From Macrotrachela quadricornifera (lineage: Eukaryota > Rotifera > Eurotatoria > Philodinida > Philodinidae), in the NCBI GenBank assembly GCA_022393335.1, contig JAJEKB010021351.1, positions 1-64,000 of the forward strand: a stretch of 64,000 nt of DNA, given 5' to 3'. Both the position numbers and the translations under genes were made by a program. The notes under the pieces are model-generated. The model did no database searches and was not told the origin of the DNA. It saw only the letters and a list, made by a program, of their open reading frames with translations. The stretch's first letter is position 1. Every line of letters starts with the position of its first letter. Positions 35,159-46,427 of this stretch are shown here, in pieces.

Positions 35159-35722
35159 ATGAATACTTTTCATTTTTCAAATGTTTATCTCATGACAAAT
35201 ATGACACAGTTAGAAAAGGTTACCATTCGAAAAGCTGTTTTAGACGATTTACCAAAAATGTTATACATAATGGATGAAGCTTTGGAAACTCCTACTATTG
35301 AGGATGAAATGGAAGAACAACTAAATCATTTGTTAACAAGATTTAATAATAATTCACAGTTTATATTTTATGTAGCTGAAATTAATCATGAGAATTTAGT
35401 TGGTTGGTGTCGTGGTGGAAAAACAGTAGAAGCACATAGAACAATTGGTAATCAAATATATGATTGTGAAATTCATAGTATATTTGTTCGTCCACAATAT
35501 CAACGTTATGGTATTGGGCGTAAACTATGGAAAGTTATGTGGAATGATATTCTTCTAACATTTCATCCAAAGAATTTCCTTGTTTGGTCAGTTGATAAAG
35601 AACAAGCGCATAGATTTTATTCATCACTCAATGGTATACGAAAAGAACAAAGAAAATTCGATGGAAATCCTTTTATCTCAACAGCATTTGTATGGGATCA
35701 TCTTAAACCGTATGAATCTTAA
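35159..35722 (+). CDS. GNAT-family N-acetyltransferase
   Basis: A single exon; 187 residues from the first ATG (35159), or 176 from ATG 35192 and 173 from 35201, which sits just before the domain start VTIRKAVLDDL. The fold order is visible: beta1 (KVTIRKA), helix 1 (LPKMLYIMDEAL), beta4 (CEIHSIFVRP) and the acetyl-CoA pyrophosphate loop QRYGIGRK (Q/R-x-x-G-x-G pattern). Then come helix 3 and a later strand NFLVWSVDKEQAHRFY with the C-terminal Tyr common to GNATs. It should acetylate an amine substrate using acetyl-CoA in the cytosol; the substrate is unknown. The open frame continues upstream without an ATG. Confidence 0.8.
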   Translation: MNTFHFSNVYLMTNMTQLEKVTIRKAVLDDLPKMLYIMDEALETPTIEDEMEEQLNHLLTRFNNNSQFIFYVAEINHENLVGWCRGGKTVEAHRTIGNQIYDCEIHSIFVRPQYQRYGIGRKLWKVMWNDILLTFHPKNFLVWSVDKEQAHRFYSSLNGIRKEQRKFDGNPFISTAFVWDHLKPYES

Positions 35723-37824
35723 CTCATGATCAAAATAAAAAGATCAGTTTAATCTATTGATTCTGTGGGAAAATATCACTGCAGATCGATTATTCTCGTA
35801 TTTGTTGTTTAGTTTCTATACATAATTCAAATAAAAGTGTTCTTTTCATAATCTTTAGCTATTTTGGCTCGAAAAATCAATCGATAACATGAAATCAGTT
35901 GTTAGATCGCTGACTTACGCGACTATTAAGCTCTACTGTACCATGAATGGCCATTGACGAAAAATCTATGGCATATTCATTTTTTAGTCTGACACTTCAG
36001 TATGAAACATTATTCATTTTAAAAACAAAATTATGAAAACAATTAATTATAGTAAAACAACAAAATGAACTATAGCTCAACTATTATTTTATTTCAATCG
36101 ATTCATTTTTTTCATATACATCGAACGTCCGATTTAGATAGTCAGTGTAAAAATATACACAAATATGTAATGAGAGAATATAAAAGATTATTCAAACAGA
36201 AGAATGAAGTATATATTTTATATAGTTGGCTGATGGAATATATCCAGTATGGCATGGAGAAGAAGAAATATAATAAAAATAAAACATAATTGATGGAAAA
36301 GGTGTAAAAATTAGCAGACTCGGTTTTGAGTGTTAACCATTGTTTTCTCTAGATTCCAAGTTTATTATATAGATTGTATTATGATTAGAGTAAAATTTAG
36401 ACATCCTTATTCAAAACTTGTAAGATAAAAAGCAATTTGATCAATCTATAATCATTACATTCATCATTGAAATGATAAAATATGAAATGCTTAATAAAAA
36501 AAGAGCTTGTAATGCCACATATAATATCTAGGTATATTAGTTCATTCTGGTTTACATGAACAGATTATTTTTGTCAAGAATTTTGTACTTTATAAGTATC
36601 GTATGGTAATGTATAGGATTACTTATATCACGATGTCAGAATCTGTAAAAATGGAATCAATTATATTATACTAAAGAATTAGATGAAAGAAAATTCATTT
36701 GAGGCAAAAAACGATAATGTAGCTTCTAATTTTAAAGTAGTAACACGATGTTCAATAAAGGGTTAGCCATAAATTGTGCTCTACCTTCACTTGTCATAGC
36801 TGTTCACGTATTGAAATTGATAAAACAAATAATTGAAATATGTATACGCTAACTATTAGCTTTCAAATAGTGATAAGAATGATATGTCTGTCAATTAATT
36901 CCTATAAATTCACTGATCAAGTTATTAAATTAAGTAGATATGATTATGAAAACGAGATAATTAATTCGTTCTACTCAAAATATCTTACTTTTTCAATATT
37001 TTTCTTCCCATAAAATGAGACAAAATCGTACCTTCACATGATAGCATTCTGTTACCGCAAAATTATCGGCTGTTTCCACATTTTTATATAAGATGATGAA
37101 AAGTCTAGAAGTAGCATGTATGCTTTCGAAAAGAAAAGGGATCTGAAAAATAGTAGAAAGCAGAAATCAAAAATATGGTAATAATTCTGAGAATACCACG
37201 AGGTTTTTGAAAATTGTCTAGTATTAAAAATAAAGAATAGACTATTTTATTGTTCACTGGATTCTATAGGACATGATCTACTTTAAGTCTAATTGATCGA
37301 TTCAAGAAGTCGTTTCGTATGTTTTCTAATTGCACGCTGGAGTCGATAAAAGTTTTAGCTATTTTCATCTATTTCTAATAATGAAACAGCTTGTATTCAA
37401 ATGAGAAACCATTGAACGTTAAATATATGAAAGAAGACCAAATTCGAAACTATATTCAGTTACTATTCAAATAATTTGAGATATCGTTCTATAATAGTTA
37501 CGACATCATTTCGATAGATGGAGTACATATTCGATCATTTATTGATATGGAGTGATATAGTATTATTTATTGTAAATAAAAGTATTAAAACAAAAACGAA
37601 CAACTTGTTAAATAATAGTACCTGCTTATGGTCAAGAAGATTTATGAATCTTCCTGCTTTCAGCCTCCACTCTATAAGTCCTTTTTCCAACGATGCCAAT
37701 GTAAGAAGAAAAAATTTGCTTGCTTTGAGTCACTATTTTTTTGTTATTCTTTCTTTCTGCTACGGTATTACATTCAAACACGTGCATTCGCCAGATTTTG
37801 CTCTTATACGTCCTACCCACAATA
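35723..37824. other. Intergenic region
   Basis: About 2.1 kb; several overlapping frames at 37518-37832 on both strands are not credible. No repeat recognised. Confidence 0.35.
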
Positions 37825-38889
37825 ATGACTAACTGTGAAAACTTACGAATTGGTCAAGAATTTCTTTCCAGTTTCAAATGGCCCGATACCTTGCGTAACC
37901 CAACTCACGATAGATGCTATTGCAGTCAATGTTATCCTTCTTCTAACCCAGACACATATCTTGTTGGAGGTCACAAATATGTAATTCCACGTGGATGGAC
38001 TCGTTTTGGTGTACATGTTGACGAGCCATTTGCCAAACATCATCATGTATGGAAAACATGGGCGAACTGTTATCATGGAACTAGTATTGAAAATGCTAAA
38101 TCAATAGTTGAACATCGACAATTACTTCTACCTCGTGATATTACATTGGACGGTAAAAAGCTGCAAATACGCGAAGGTCATATTCCAGCAGAATACTATT
38201 TCTTTACTACGCCGACGATAAAATACGCTGCCCTCGATTGTTATGCTCATACGTACGATTTTACGTCTTCAATAAACAATAACCACTATAAAATCAAAGT
38301 AGCATTTCAATGTAAGCAAAAGTCCGATTCATTTATCGTTCAGCCTGAAACTGTGGGTGCTCGTCAACGTAAACAGACGATATGCTCCCATATATCAAAT
38401 GATGCAATAGAATGGAAGACACAACAGCGCTCAGCAATTATGCCATACGGTCTGATGCTCCATATTGAGAATCGCACTAACAACAATAATAATGAGGAGT
38501 GTAATGAAACGAATAAAGTTCAGAAAATCATTTGCCCTCATTGCTTTAAGGCAAACATGTGGAAAAATAGCAATTACAAAAAAGGTAACGTTACCACTTG
38601 TATTTATGAGAATTGCAAGAAAACATTCCAGCATTTGAACTGCCCCCATTGTTTTGGTTCTCTTAGTTGGAAAGATGCGAGTTATAAAGAAGGAACAGTT
38701 ACCAATTGTCCATANNNNNNNNNNGAAGGAACAGTTACCAATTGTCCATATGAAACCTGCAAGAAAACATTTCAACAGCTCAACTGTCTGCATTGTTTTG
38801 GTTCTATTAGATGGAAAGATGCGGATTATAAAGAAGGAACAGTTACCACTTGTGCATATAAAATTTGTATGAAAACATTTTGCAAATAG
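37825..38889 (+). CDS. PARP-like domain plus tandem zinc ribbons (contains false gap)
   Basis: A single exon from ATG 37825. Residues 30-215 form one domain: CYCSQCYP, PRGWTRFGVHVDEPF, a YHGT motif at 83-86 followed by SIENAKSIVEH, then YYFFTTPTIKYAAL with Y134, and an IEW motif at E196 before PYGLMLHI. The HG(T), Y and E positions follow the H-Y-E triad of PARP/diphtheria-toxin-type ADP-ribosyltransferases; this is a structural inference, not a firm family match. The C-terminus has three 36-residue zinc ribbons (C-x2-C-x18-C-x4-C; 108-bp DNA repeats beginning at 38533, 38641 and 38785). Ten Ns at 38715-38724 are flanked by identical 26-bp copies, and removing the 36 extra bases restores perfect 108-bp spacing. 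The real protein is thus probably 342 residues instead of 354. Nucleic-acid or protein binding by the ribbons is likely. Confidence 0.7.
   Translation: MTNCENLRIGQEFLSSFKWPDTLRNPTHDRCYCSQCYPSSNPDTYLVGGHKYVIPRGWTRFGVHVDEPFAKHHHVWKTWANCYHGTSIENAKSIVEHRQLLLPRDITLDGKKLQIREGHIPAEYYFFTTPTIKYAALDCYAHTYDFTSSINNNHYKIKVAFQCKQKSDSFIVQPETVGARQRKQTICSHISNDAIEWKTQQRSAIMPYGLMLHIENRTNNNNNEECNETNKVQKIICPHCFKANMWKNSNYKKGNVTTCIYENCKKTFQHLNCPHCFGSLSWKDASYKEGTVTNCPXXXXEGTVTNCPYETCKKTFQQLNCLHCFGSIRWKDADYKEGTVTTCAYKICMKTFCK
38715..38724. other. Assembly gap, probably artefactual
   Basis: Ten Ns between two identical 26-bp stretches (38689-38714 and 38725-38750). The contig ends probably overlap, so no sequence is missing. 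Confidence 0.85.
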
Positions 38890-41800
38890 TAATAATAAAA
38901 AATTTTGCTAGAGATCATAATGTGTCGTATGTAATTTAAAAAGAAATAGAGAATCTTAGGAACGAATTTTATAAATAAAGTAGGGCAAATTTATCCCGTT
39001 AAGTAGATGATAGAGGTCTTTGTTGATGATAGGTGGTATGTTTAAGAAAAGGACTATCAGCATCGTGTTTACAACTTTTGCGGAACTCACTTATATTTTC
39101 GAAGAAAATGAGTAGTATACGTTTTAAAGCGAGATTTTGCGCTTCCCTTCCCCTCTCCATTACAACTAGGCTTCCACTGCTGATAGCTTGCATTGCAGAC
39201 AGGCGTACGACAGAAATCAGTTGCTAGAGTTTGCAGTCGTTCTACCTTGCCTAAAGCTGCGTTGCAAAGGTCTATCTATAAAACTAGAGTAATAATAGTT
39301 AAAAAGATTTACAGTAAAATAGTTTCTAACTCACACGAGTATATAGGTTCCACATTTTTACACGAAAGGAGCTGCGGTGAGAAGCTTTCTTGTATGATGC
39401 AAAGTTGCAGTTGGAAATGGTGATCAGGTAGCCAATCGGGATACGAGTGGACGATGTTGCTTGATACCATTAAAAAAGTGTGAATTCGAATTTTAGTGTG
39501 GTCTTTCTTCAAATGTATGTTACTATTGGAATGAATCGGAAGTCATGCGTACACTAGTTATACAGAATGTATATTTTGAAATATGCTTAATGGCGTTGTA
39601 AAAAAGTTTTACATAGATGCATGCTCTATTTTCTTCTGATGCAGAGAGATTGATTATTTTTTTTCTGTGTTTATAAATACTTCTTTTATGGATATGCATT
39701 ATTTGTCATTACTTTTCAATTTAATAAGCATCGGAATAATCTTTCCAAAAAATGTATGCACTTCAAACTACTTTTATGATGCCACAAGGAGGAGGGAATT
39801 GTTTGTAGTATTGAGAGAGATATTTATTTAACTATTTTGCATCTATCTTCAATTGAACCTGTTTCTTTGCTCATCCGTATTAATAAACGATAATGATGCA
39901 ATACAAAGCACGCTTCTGCATATATTTAGTCTTGGATGAAGGATCTGCAATGATACTACTTTTACTTTTCTGTGATACTAATATTCATATGGATTGTAGC
40001 AACACTTTAGAGAGACACCCGTTGATATTGTATTTTGTTTTAATATGAAAGATTTCTTGAAAACGAATCTGGAAATTGGCTTGAAATATTTGCGGGCATC
40101 ACTAATTTAAAAGAATGATGTTCTGATTCATTGGATGAATTTAATTTTACATGTTAGATTTGTAGAAAGATATGAAATACGTCATTATTGATAACATAAT
40201 GCGAATACTTAACTTACAGAAACGTTTGGATATTGATGAACATAAATCTGCTAATTGATTTTTAAAGATCTCAGTAACGGGAAGCTAAATGAAAACAAAA
40301 TTGTTTTGTGAAATTTCAATTAACCATTATTTTATTTTAATGGAAATATTGAAATTTATAGATGACGTACGTTAGCTGTGAAATAAAAGTTTTTATTACA
40401 AAAATGTTATTGTAATTTATTGATAACACGCTTTTCAATACAAACTTTTTATCGTAATGGATGTACTAAAATATACAGAAGATATCTAGTTTTATTCAAA
40501 AACACTTTAAATTGAGATATATTTTAATTGATACACCGAAAGGTGTACGTAATGTAAATATGATAAGATGTTTTTTTTTTTTAAATAGTAGCTATCAAGT
40601 GTTAAATGCAAGAAAACCAAATGCATGTATTGAAAGGTCTTGCATATAAGCTAAATATCGAGATAGAACTTTCTTATTCGTTGGATATAAGGATAGATTT
40701 TCTGAAAGAGAACTAAACATTTAGCCTGATATATTGACGACAGGATTAACGTTTTAAGTTACTGAAGAACTAGTACCCGTAATGCACAAGCAAGAGTCAT
40801 TGATTGAAGTTTAGTTAAAAAGTGCTTGAATTCAAGGAAAACCCAGTTTTCAATGTTTTTTTTTCATAATGTAAGTACGATTAATTCTATTTTTATTGTA
40901 AGTGTAAGATCAGTTTAGATACGAATGTGTTCGTGAGGAGAAAGTATTCACCAACATTCATATTTCGAACCGTCTTTTACTGTAAGATTATTCTCCGTAA
41001 TTTTATTTTTTGTATATAAATGTCTAGCTTACATCTGAGCTGATCTTTCTTTACTAGATGCTTGCTTTAATATTCTATTAATAAACAGAAGATGTATTTG
41101 AATTTGGAATAAGTTTCTGACATTTATAATAACTATTGTCTAATGGACTTCATAAATTACAGATTATTAAGAAGAAAAAGAAAATTAATTTGCAGTTTAG
41201 CGCATTCTATAACGTATGGCTGATTTAATAGAAATAATCAAATTCAGTGTTTAGTAAATTTTATAAATTTCAATTATCTGAAAATAAAACTGAATTAATA
41301 AACTCCATCAACATTGCTATTAGTAAATTTTTAAAAAACTTAGCAAATGCGAAGATGCCAACTTTTTAGAATTAATTTGTTTAACTGCATAAATTCATAT
41401 CAATTTTGAAATATTATAGCTGTTAGTTTTTGAACTATGTGTCTCTTAATTGACAACTGAAATTTATCTATGAAAGCCTTCACATGTTTTTTCTGACTTA
41501 ATAACAAAAATAATTTATTTAGGGACGTTAACATTAATATTGAATAGAAGTATTTGTTTACATTATTTGTATTGAAAAATATTTTGAATAAAGTTCTATT
41601 ATTAATAAAAAAAAAAGCTCATTTTATTGAGCCAGAGAAGAAATTTTTTCTTATCAAAACAGTTGCGAAAATACTAGAAAACTGACACCAATATAGAGAA
41701 AAATTTACAAAGATTTTTTTTTCACATTTTCTACACCATTTGATCGCTTTTATGACAAAAAACAGAAACTACTATAATATACGACAATTAAATGAATACT

Positions 41801-41931
41801 TTTTATCGCGTGATGATTATACATACAAAGGTATTGTGAATGAGTATTGTCTCGAAAAAATTAAAAATCGCTGAACCAAAACAAGAGAAACGAAAAAAAA
41901 TACACATATATCACAACGAAAAAAGAAAAGA
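38890..41931. other. Long intergenic region
   Basis: About 3 kb. Short overlapping frames at 38999-39512 on both strands have no family likeness; nothing else recognised. Confidence 0.35.
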
Positions 41932-42945
41932 ATGTGTCGCTGGTTCGCTTATATAGGTGAAGAGCCTACTCTTCTCGAAGATGTTCTCATCAGACCAAAA
42001 CATTCAATCGTCAAACAAATTGACGTACATTTTCTTCCAAATCTTCATATTACTTATGATCCTCATCTTCATCGAAATAAACTCAGTTCAGGTGTAGCAT
42101 CCGATGAACTGGGTCCAAACCATTTCACCAATGTCGATGGCTTCGGTGTTGGATACTATACTGGTGTTGCAGGCGAATTCAATGACGACAATGTTCATAG
42201 ACCATGTGTCTACAAAAATACTCGACCACCACTCAATGATATTAATCTGATATCCTTGTCTGCTCATACATCGACAAAATGCGTCTTTGCACATATTCGT
42301 GCTGCTACAGGTCTATCACCAACAGTCGAAACAAACAATCATCCATTCGTCTTCGGTCGATATATGTTTATGCACAATGGAGCAGTAGCAAATTTTTTGA
42401 AAATCAAGGTAGCTCTATTGCAAAAGTTATCAACAAATGCTTATGCAAATATATTTGGTACGACAGACACGGAACATGTTGCTGCACTTTTTTTTACACA
42501 TTTAGGAAATGATTGGGATACGGAATTATCCATGAAAGAACTCAAACAGGCTATGACAAAGACAATTCAAGATATACTTATTTTGATTAAAGAGAATGTG
42601 AAGGACAAAGATGAATTACTTCTACATAGTTCACTCAACTTTGCTGTAACAGACAATTGTCAATTACTTGCCGTTCGATTCTCATCGATGGACAATGTTG
42701 AACCTCCTTCATTGTATTATTCAACTATGGCTGGATCTACTCTTAATCGAAAATTTCCAGATCATCCTGATGGAATAGAAAGTAGTAAGAAAACAACGCG
42801 CACTAGCCACGAGCATGGAAAACATGCTATTGTAGCAAGTGAACCGAACACATATAAGGCAGAGGATTGGCATTTAGTACCAGCAAATTCATTCGTTCTT
42901 GTTGGCAAAGATTTGAACGTTGTAGTTGAAAAAATTGAACTGTAA
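41932..42945 (+). CDS. Class II glutamine amidotransferase, Dug3-like
   Basis: An intronless 337-residue protein. It starts MCRWFAYIG, with Cys2 exposed as the N-terminal nucleophile of the Ntn-hydrolase (GATase_4/6) fold after Met removal. Conserved blocks are DGFGVGYY (69-76), FAHIRAAT (119-126) and NNHPF (135-139), then FMHNGAV (146-152). The C-terminal part has HAIVASEP and the closing strand SFVLVG. The length and blocks fit the yeast Dug3/YafJ group; Dug3 works with Dug2 to cleave the gamma-glutamyl bond of glutathione in the cytosol. No amidotransferase synthase domain is attached, consistent with that stand-alone group. Substrate assignment is by family only. The lack of introns and the fungal/bacterial spread of the family leave transfer possible. 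Confidence 0.85.
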   Translation: MCRWFAYIGEEPTLLEDVLIRPKHSIVKQIDVHFLPNLHITYDPHLHRNKLSSGVASDELGPNHFTNVDGFGVGYYTGVAGEFNDDNVHRPCVYKNTRPPLNDINLISLSAHTSTKCVFAHIRAATGLSPTVETNNHPFVFGRYMFMHNGAVANFLKIKVALLQKLSTNAYANIFGTTDTEHVAALFFTHLGNDWDTELSMKELKQAMTKTIQDILILIKENVKDKDELLLHSSLNFAVTDNCQLLAVRFSSMDNVEPPSLYYSTMAGSTLNRKFPDHPDGIESSKKTTRTSHEHGKHAIVASEPNTYKAEDWHLVPANSFVLVGKDLNVVVEKIEL

Positions 42946-45900
42946 ATTTTTTTCGACTATATTTATTTTTTAATAATTATAAAAATCAAGCGAATTTTAA
43001 TTCTTTTCAGTAAAAGTCTTATTTCGAAACGTCAACAAATATTTTTCAAGTAATTTCGAAATCAATCCTGTAAAAATAGGTTACTCAGATGATCAAACAC
43101 TCAAATAGTTAAATTCTTGATTGTATACAACAGGTAACTTCAATTATGAATAACAATTTCCTCGATATTTTGGCACAAGACAATTGATGAAAAAATATAA
43201 CAAAACTTTGTTTTTTTAGATACAAGTTGTTTTGTTAAATATTTATAAGTTTAAGAACATCCATTAAACTCTGAATCAGTGCCAGAATTCATTAGATAAG
43301 AGTGTTTTCACAAAGAATTAATATATTATTACTAATTTTTAATGCGTGTTTTTAGTATTTTTGCATGTTATTGTCATGAGTACACGATTGGATCAAAGAA
43401 ATGAACATTATAGGTGAACAAACCCATAAGATTTAACTCATCATGTTGGAAGTAATAAAGAATGAAAGAAGATCATACACAATGACTGTCAAATCATCTG
43501 TACGACGCGAGAAGTATCTTAGAGAATCGAAAACACGATACAGAAGATTTCGTCTAATACGTCATAGGATCAATATTCTCATAGCCAGCAGATGTTTTTC
43601 GATATGATGAATATCTCAGAAAATGATAATAAAAGTAATTTTCGAGAAATTTTTTGAGAATTCACATCATCAAAAAGATGTGTTACCATCTACATGTTCT
43701 CTTTGAACTTTTTTCATTCGAACACTCGAAGGGAATAACTAACGTTAGTTGATAAGAAATGCAGTTATGAAAACAGAACAGACTACCCTAGCAAGTATCT
43801 TGAAATGAACCATCGACACGTTTGTATAAGTGAGAAAACCCAAAGACTCGAACAAGCATCTTTCGACAAAACGAAAAAATATGTCTATTAACTTTCAGTC
43901 GAATCATCCCTCTTAGCACTTAAAGATTACAGTAAGATTTCATTCAGTTATTGTAATTCAATGAATTCGTTATATCGCTGGTTGGTTTGCTCGAAAATTC
44001 CAAGCACATTCATCAAATCCAAAAGACAATTAAGTACATATCTATCTTATTATTTTAGGATGGCAAATGTGAAAATAAAATACGACAATGGTCGAATTTT
44101 TGAGAGATCTACTATTATGCCGGTTCATGCATCGTCCTCAATAAGATATCACACTTGATTCCAACATATTTTGTAAAAAAACGGACGTATTTTTTCGTTA
44201 AGTTTTAATGGTTCTAGATGAGCCTTGAGCAACAATAATATGTTTTACAGACAATTTTTTCTTTAATGTAATTTCATTGCATATTAGGAAAACTGGACAG
44301 ATACTTGTATCAAAAGTTTTCTTGCATTGAATTGTTTAGTTAATGAAAATATTGAACTTATTACAAAGAATTATCTGATAAACGATACCATTAACAATAT
44401 CTTTTATGAAATCCAGCATAATTCGAGTCGAAAAACAATGATCTAAGTATCATGCGAGAATACGAATGATTTCTTATGTCATCAAAAAGTAATAAAAGAA
44501 AGAAAATGACGTGCTATTGATTGACGTATATCAAGTATATATTTGAAACAGCTTATCGAAGCTTTACAGTGTAAATAAATACTATATTTCTGCCTGTGAT
44601 ATGTGATTAAGCATTAACCAAGAGAATTTATTTGAATCAAATATTTGCACTCAAAAGTTATCTATAAAAGACGTGGACACTACTGCAGAGTTGAACAAAC
44701 GGATAAAATTCTGTTCTATGTATAAATGAGTGTTTGAACCGTAAAATTTGTGACAACAGTGACAGTTTTAGTTGAACAAGAAATTTATGAAAATTGTTCT
44801 TGTATAAGAATCATATTGTTTTCAATTGTCAAAAGGACAATGCTCGACTATATTTTTAGAATCATTTATAATAGCGATGAGTGAAAAAGACTTTTACATA
44901 CGAAACTAATACAATGCTCCAAATAGTTATCAGCTAAAAAAATGAAATTTTAAGAATACGCTTCGACATTGTTTTTTCTGATTTCCTGTATAATTATCTT
45001 CACTAGAAATTTGAACATATTTCATATAATATTTTTTCATTATATGGAAAATGAATTTTCTTCGAAGTTAGTTCATTTATGGTGTGAAATTTCTTGCATT
45101 TAAATACATGATATTGTTTCTACACACTAATAATATAGACCTACGAGGAGCTCCGAAACTGGATTATGATTTAATTTTAATCAGAGTTAAATTTATAACC
45201 ATTCATGATGACATATTCTTATCATGTATCAGAACTTTATTCCTTGTATGAATGGGCAAAGATTTAAGACCAATTTAAATTTAGTTAAAAGCTAAAACTT
45301 CGGAAAACGATCTATTAGATTGCTCGAGATGAAGGTCATCTTCTTAAATAATTTCGTTTCGACTTTTTTCTTATATGCCTTTAGATACTACAAGATTTCT
45401 ATCAATATTTTTATTTCCAATTTATCTTTAACATTTTGCTATCGACACTATTCAAATGAATCAAATTGGAAGATAATAATTGCTACACAGTTTAATGATG
45501 GACTTTAAGACGTAAAAAGTGTGCATTGTCAGATGTTAAAAAAATTTCAGAGTTTTTTTGGAATCAGCTTTTAGAAATAAAAAAATTGATCCCGCAAGCC
45601 TCTAGATAGTGAGCGTGGATAGAATTCATTATGGGCGATTCTAGTCACGAATATTCAAGCGTAATGTTTCAGTTATATCTATCAAATCAAACGCTAACGT
45701 CGTATATTGAGCGTCAAAACCGATTTGATGCTTTCTATTAATTTTCAGGAAAGTGATTTTCTTTCATATAGGTTTAGAAGAGATTCTTAGTAAGCGTAAT
45801 CGAATTATTTCCGGTTTTCCAAGTTTTTTGTTTCGAAAAAATTCGACTTTCCTCATATTTTTAATACTGAAAAATTTTCCAACGAATTTTCCTTGGATTA

Positions 45901-46121
45901 AACATGCTTTTGAAGATGACAGAAATTGCCTTGTTTATGAAATTTGAATGTATTGATCATCATATTCATCGATACCTAAAGCTTTCCGCCCCTATTCATA
46001 TCGAAAGATATGCCCTATGAGTCTCTTACTGTATGTGTCCACCTTTCCACTAATATCCACCACCGAAAAGTTATCATTTTGAATATTAAACATTATAATA
46101 AAAATTGAATGTATAAATATT
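42946..46121. other. Long intergenic region
   Basis: About 3.2 kb of AT-rich sequence. Short frames (43961-44158, 45320-45508, 45753-45947) have no family likeness. Confidence 0.35.
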
Positions 46122-46427
46122 TCAAATAAATGTAATTGATAACCTAATATCACTATCAATAAGTTTAATAAGACTTATATTTTCACTAACAATTGTTGCT
46201 TTAAGATATTTGACTTTTGTAATTAATGATGATAATGAACAAACATAAAACAAAATGATTGTTAAGTGATTTTTCTTTTCAATAATTGTTTGTTGTGTAA
46301 CAGGGACATTTGAACCAACGAGAGCAAGGGAATCAGAATGAATATTATGCAAATCTTCAGCAGAGAATATAGGTGGTATTTTACTAAATGATTGAATAAT
46401 TTCAGCAAGCTTAGAAGAAATTTTCAC
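46122..46427 (-). CDS. Unrecognised frame, possible gene fragment
   Basis: 101 residues with more even composition than the surroundings (SSKLAEIIQSFSKIPPIFSAEDLHNIHSD...NVPVTQQ). The first half looks protein-like; the second half is hydrophobic and low-complexity. There is no family I can name, no matching exons nearby, and chance or a decayed gene are both possible. Confidence 0.25.
   Translation of the reverse strand: MKISSKLAEIIQSFSKIPPIFSAEDLHNIHSDSLALVGSNVPVTQQTIIEKKNHLTIILFYVCSLSSLITKVKYLKATIVSENISLIKLIDSDIRLSITFI

Noticed and set aside
37518..37832. Overlapping frames on both strands before the PARP-like gene
   Set aside because: No family likeness, mutual overlap, and poor codon pattern.
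38431..38793. Minus-strand 120-codon frame
   Set aside because: Antisense shadow of the zinc-ribbon repeat.
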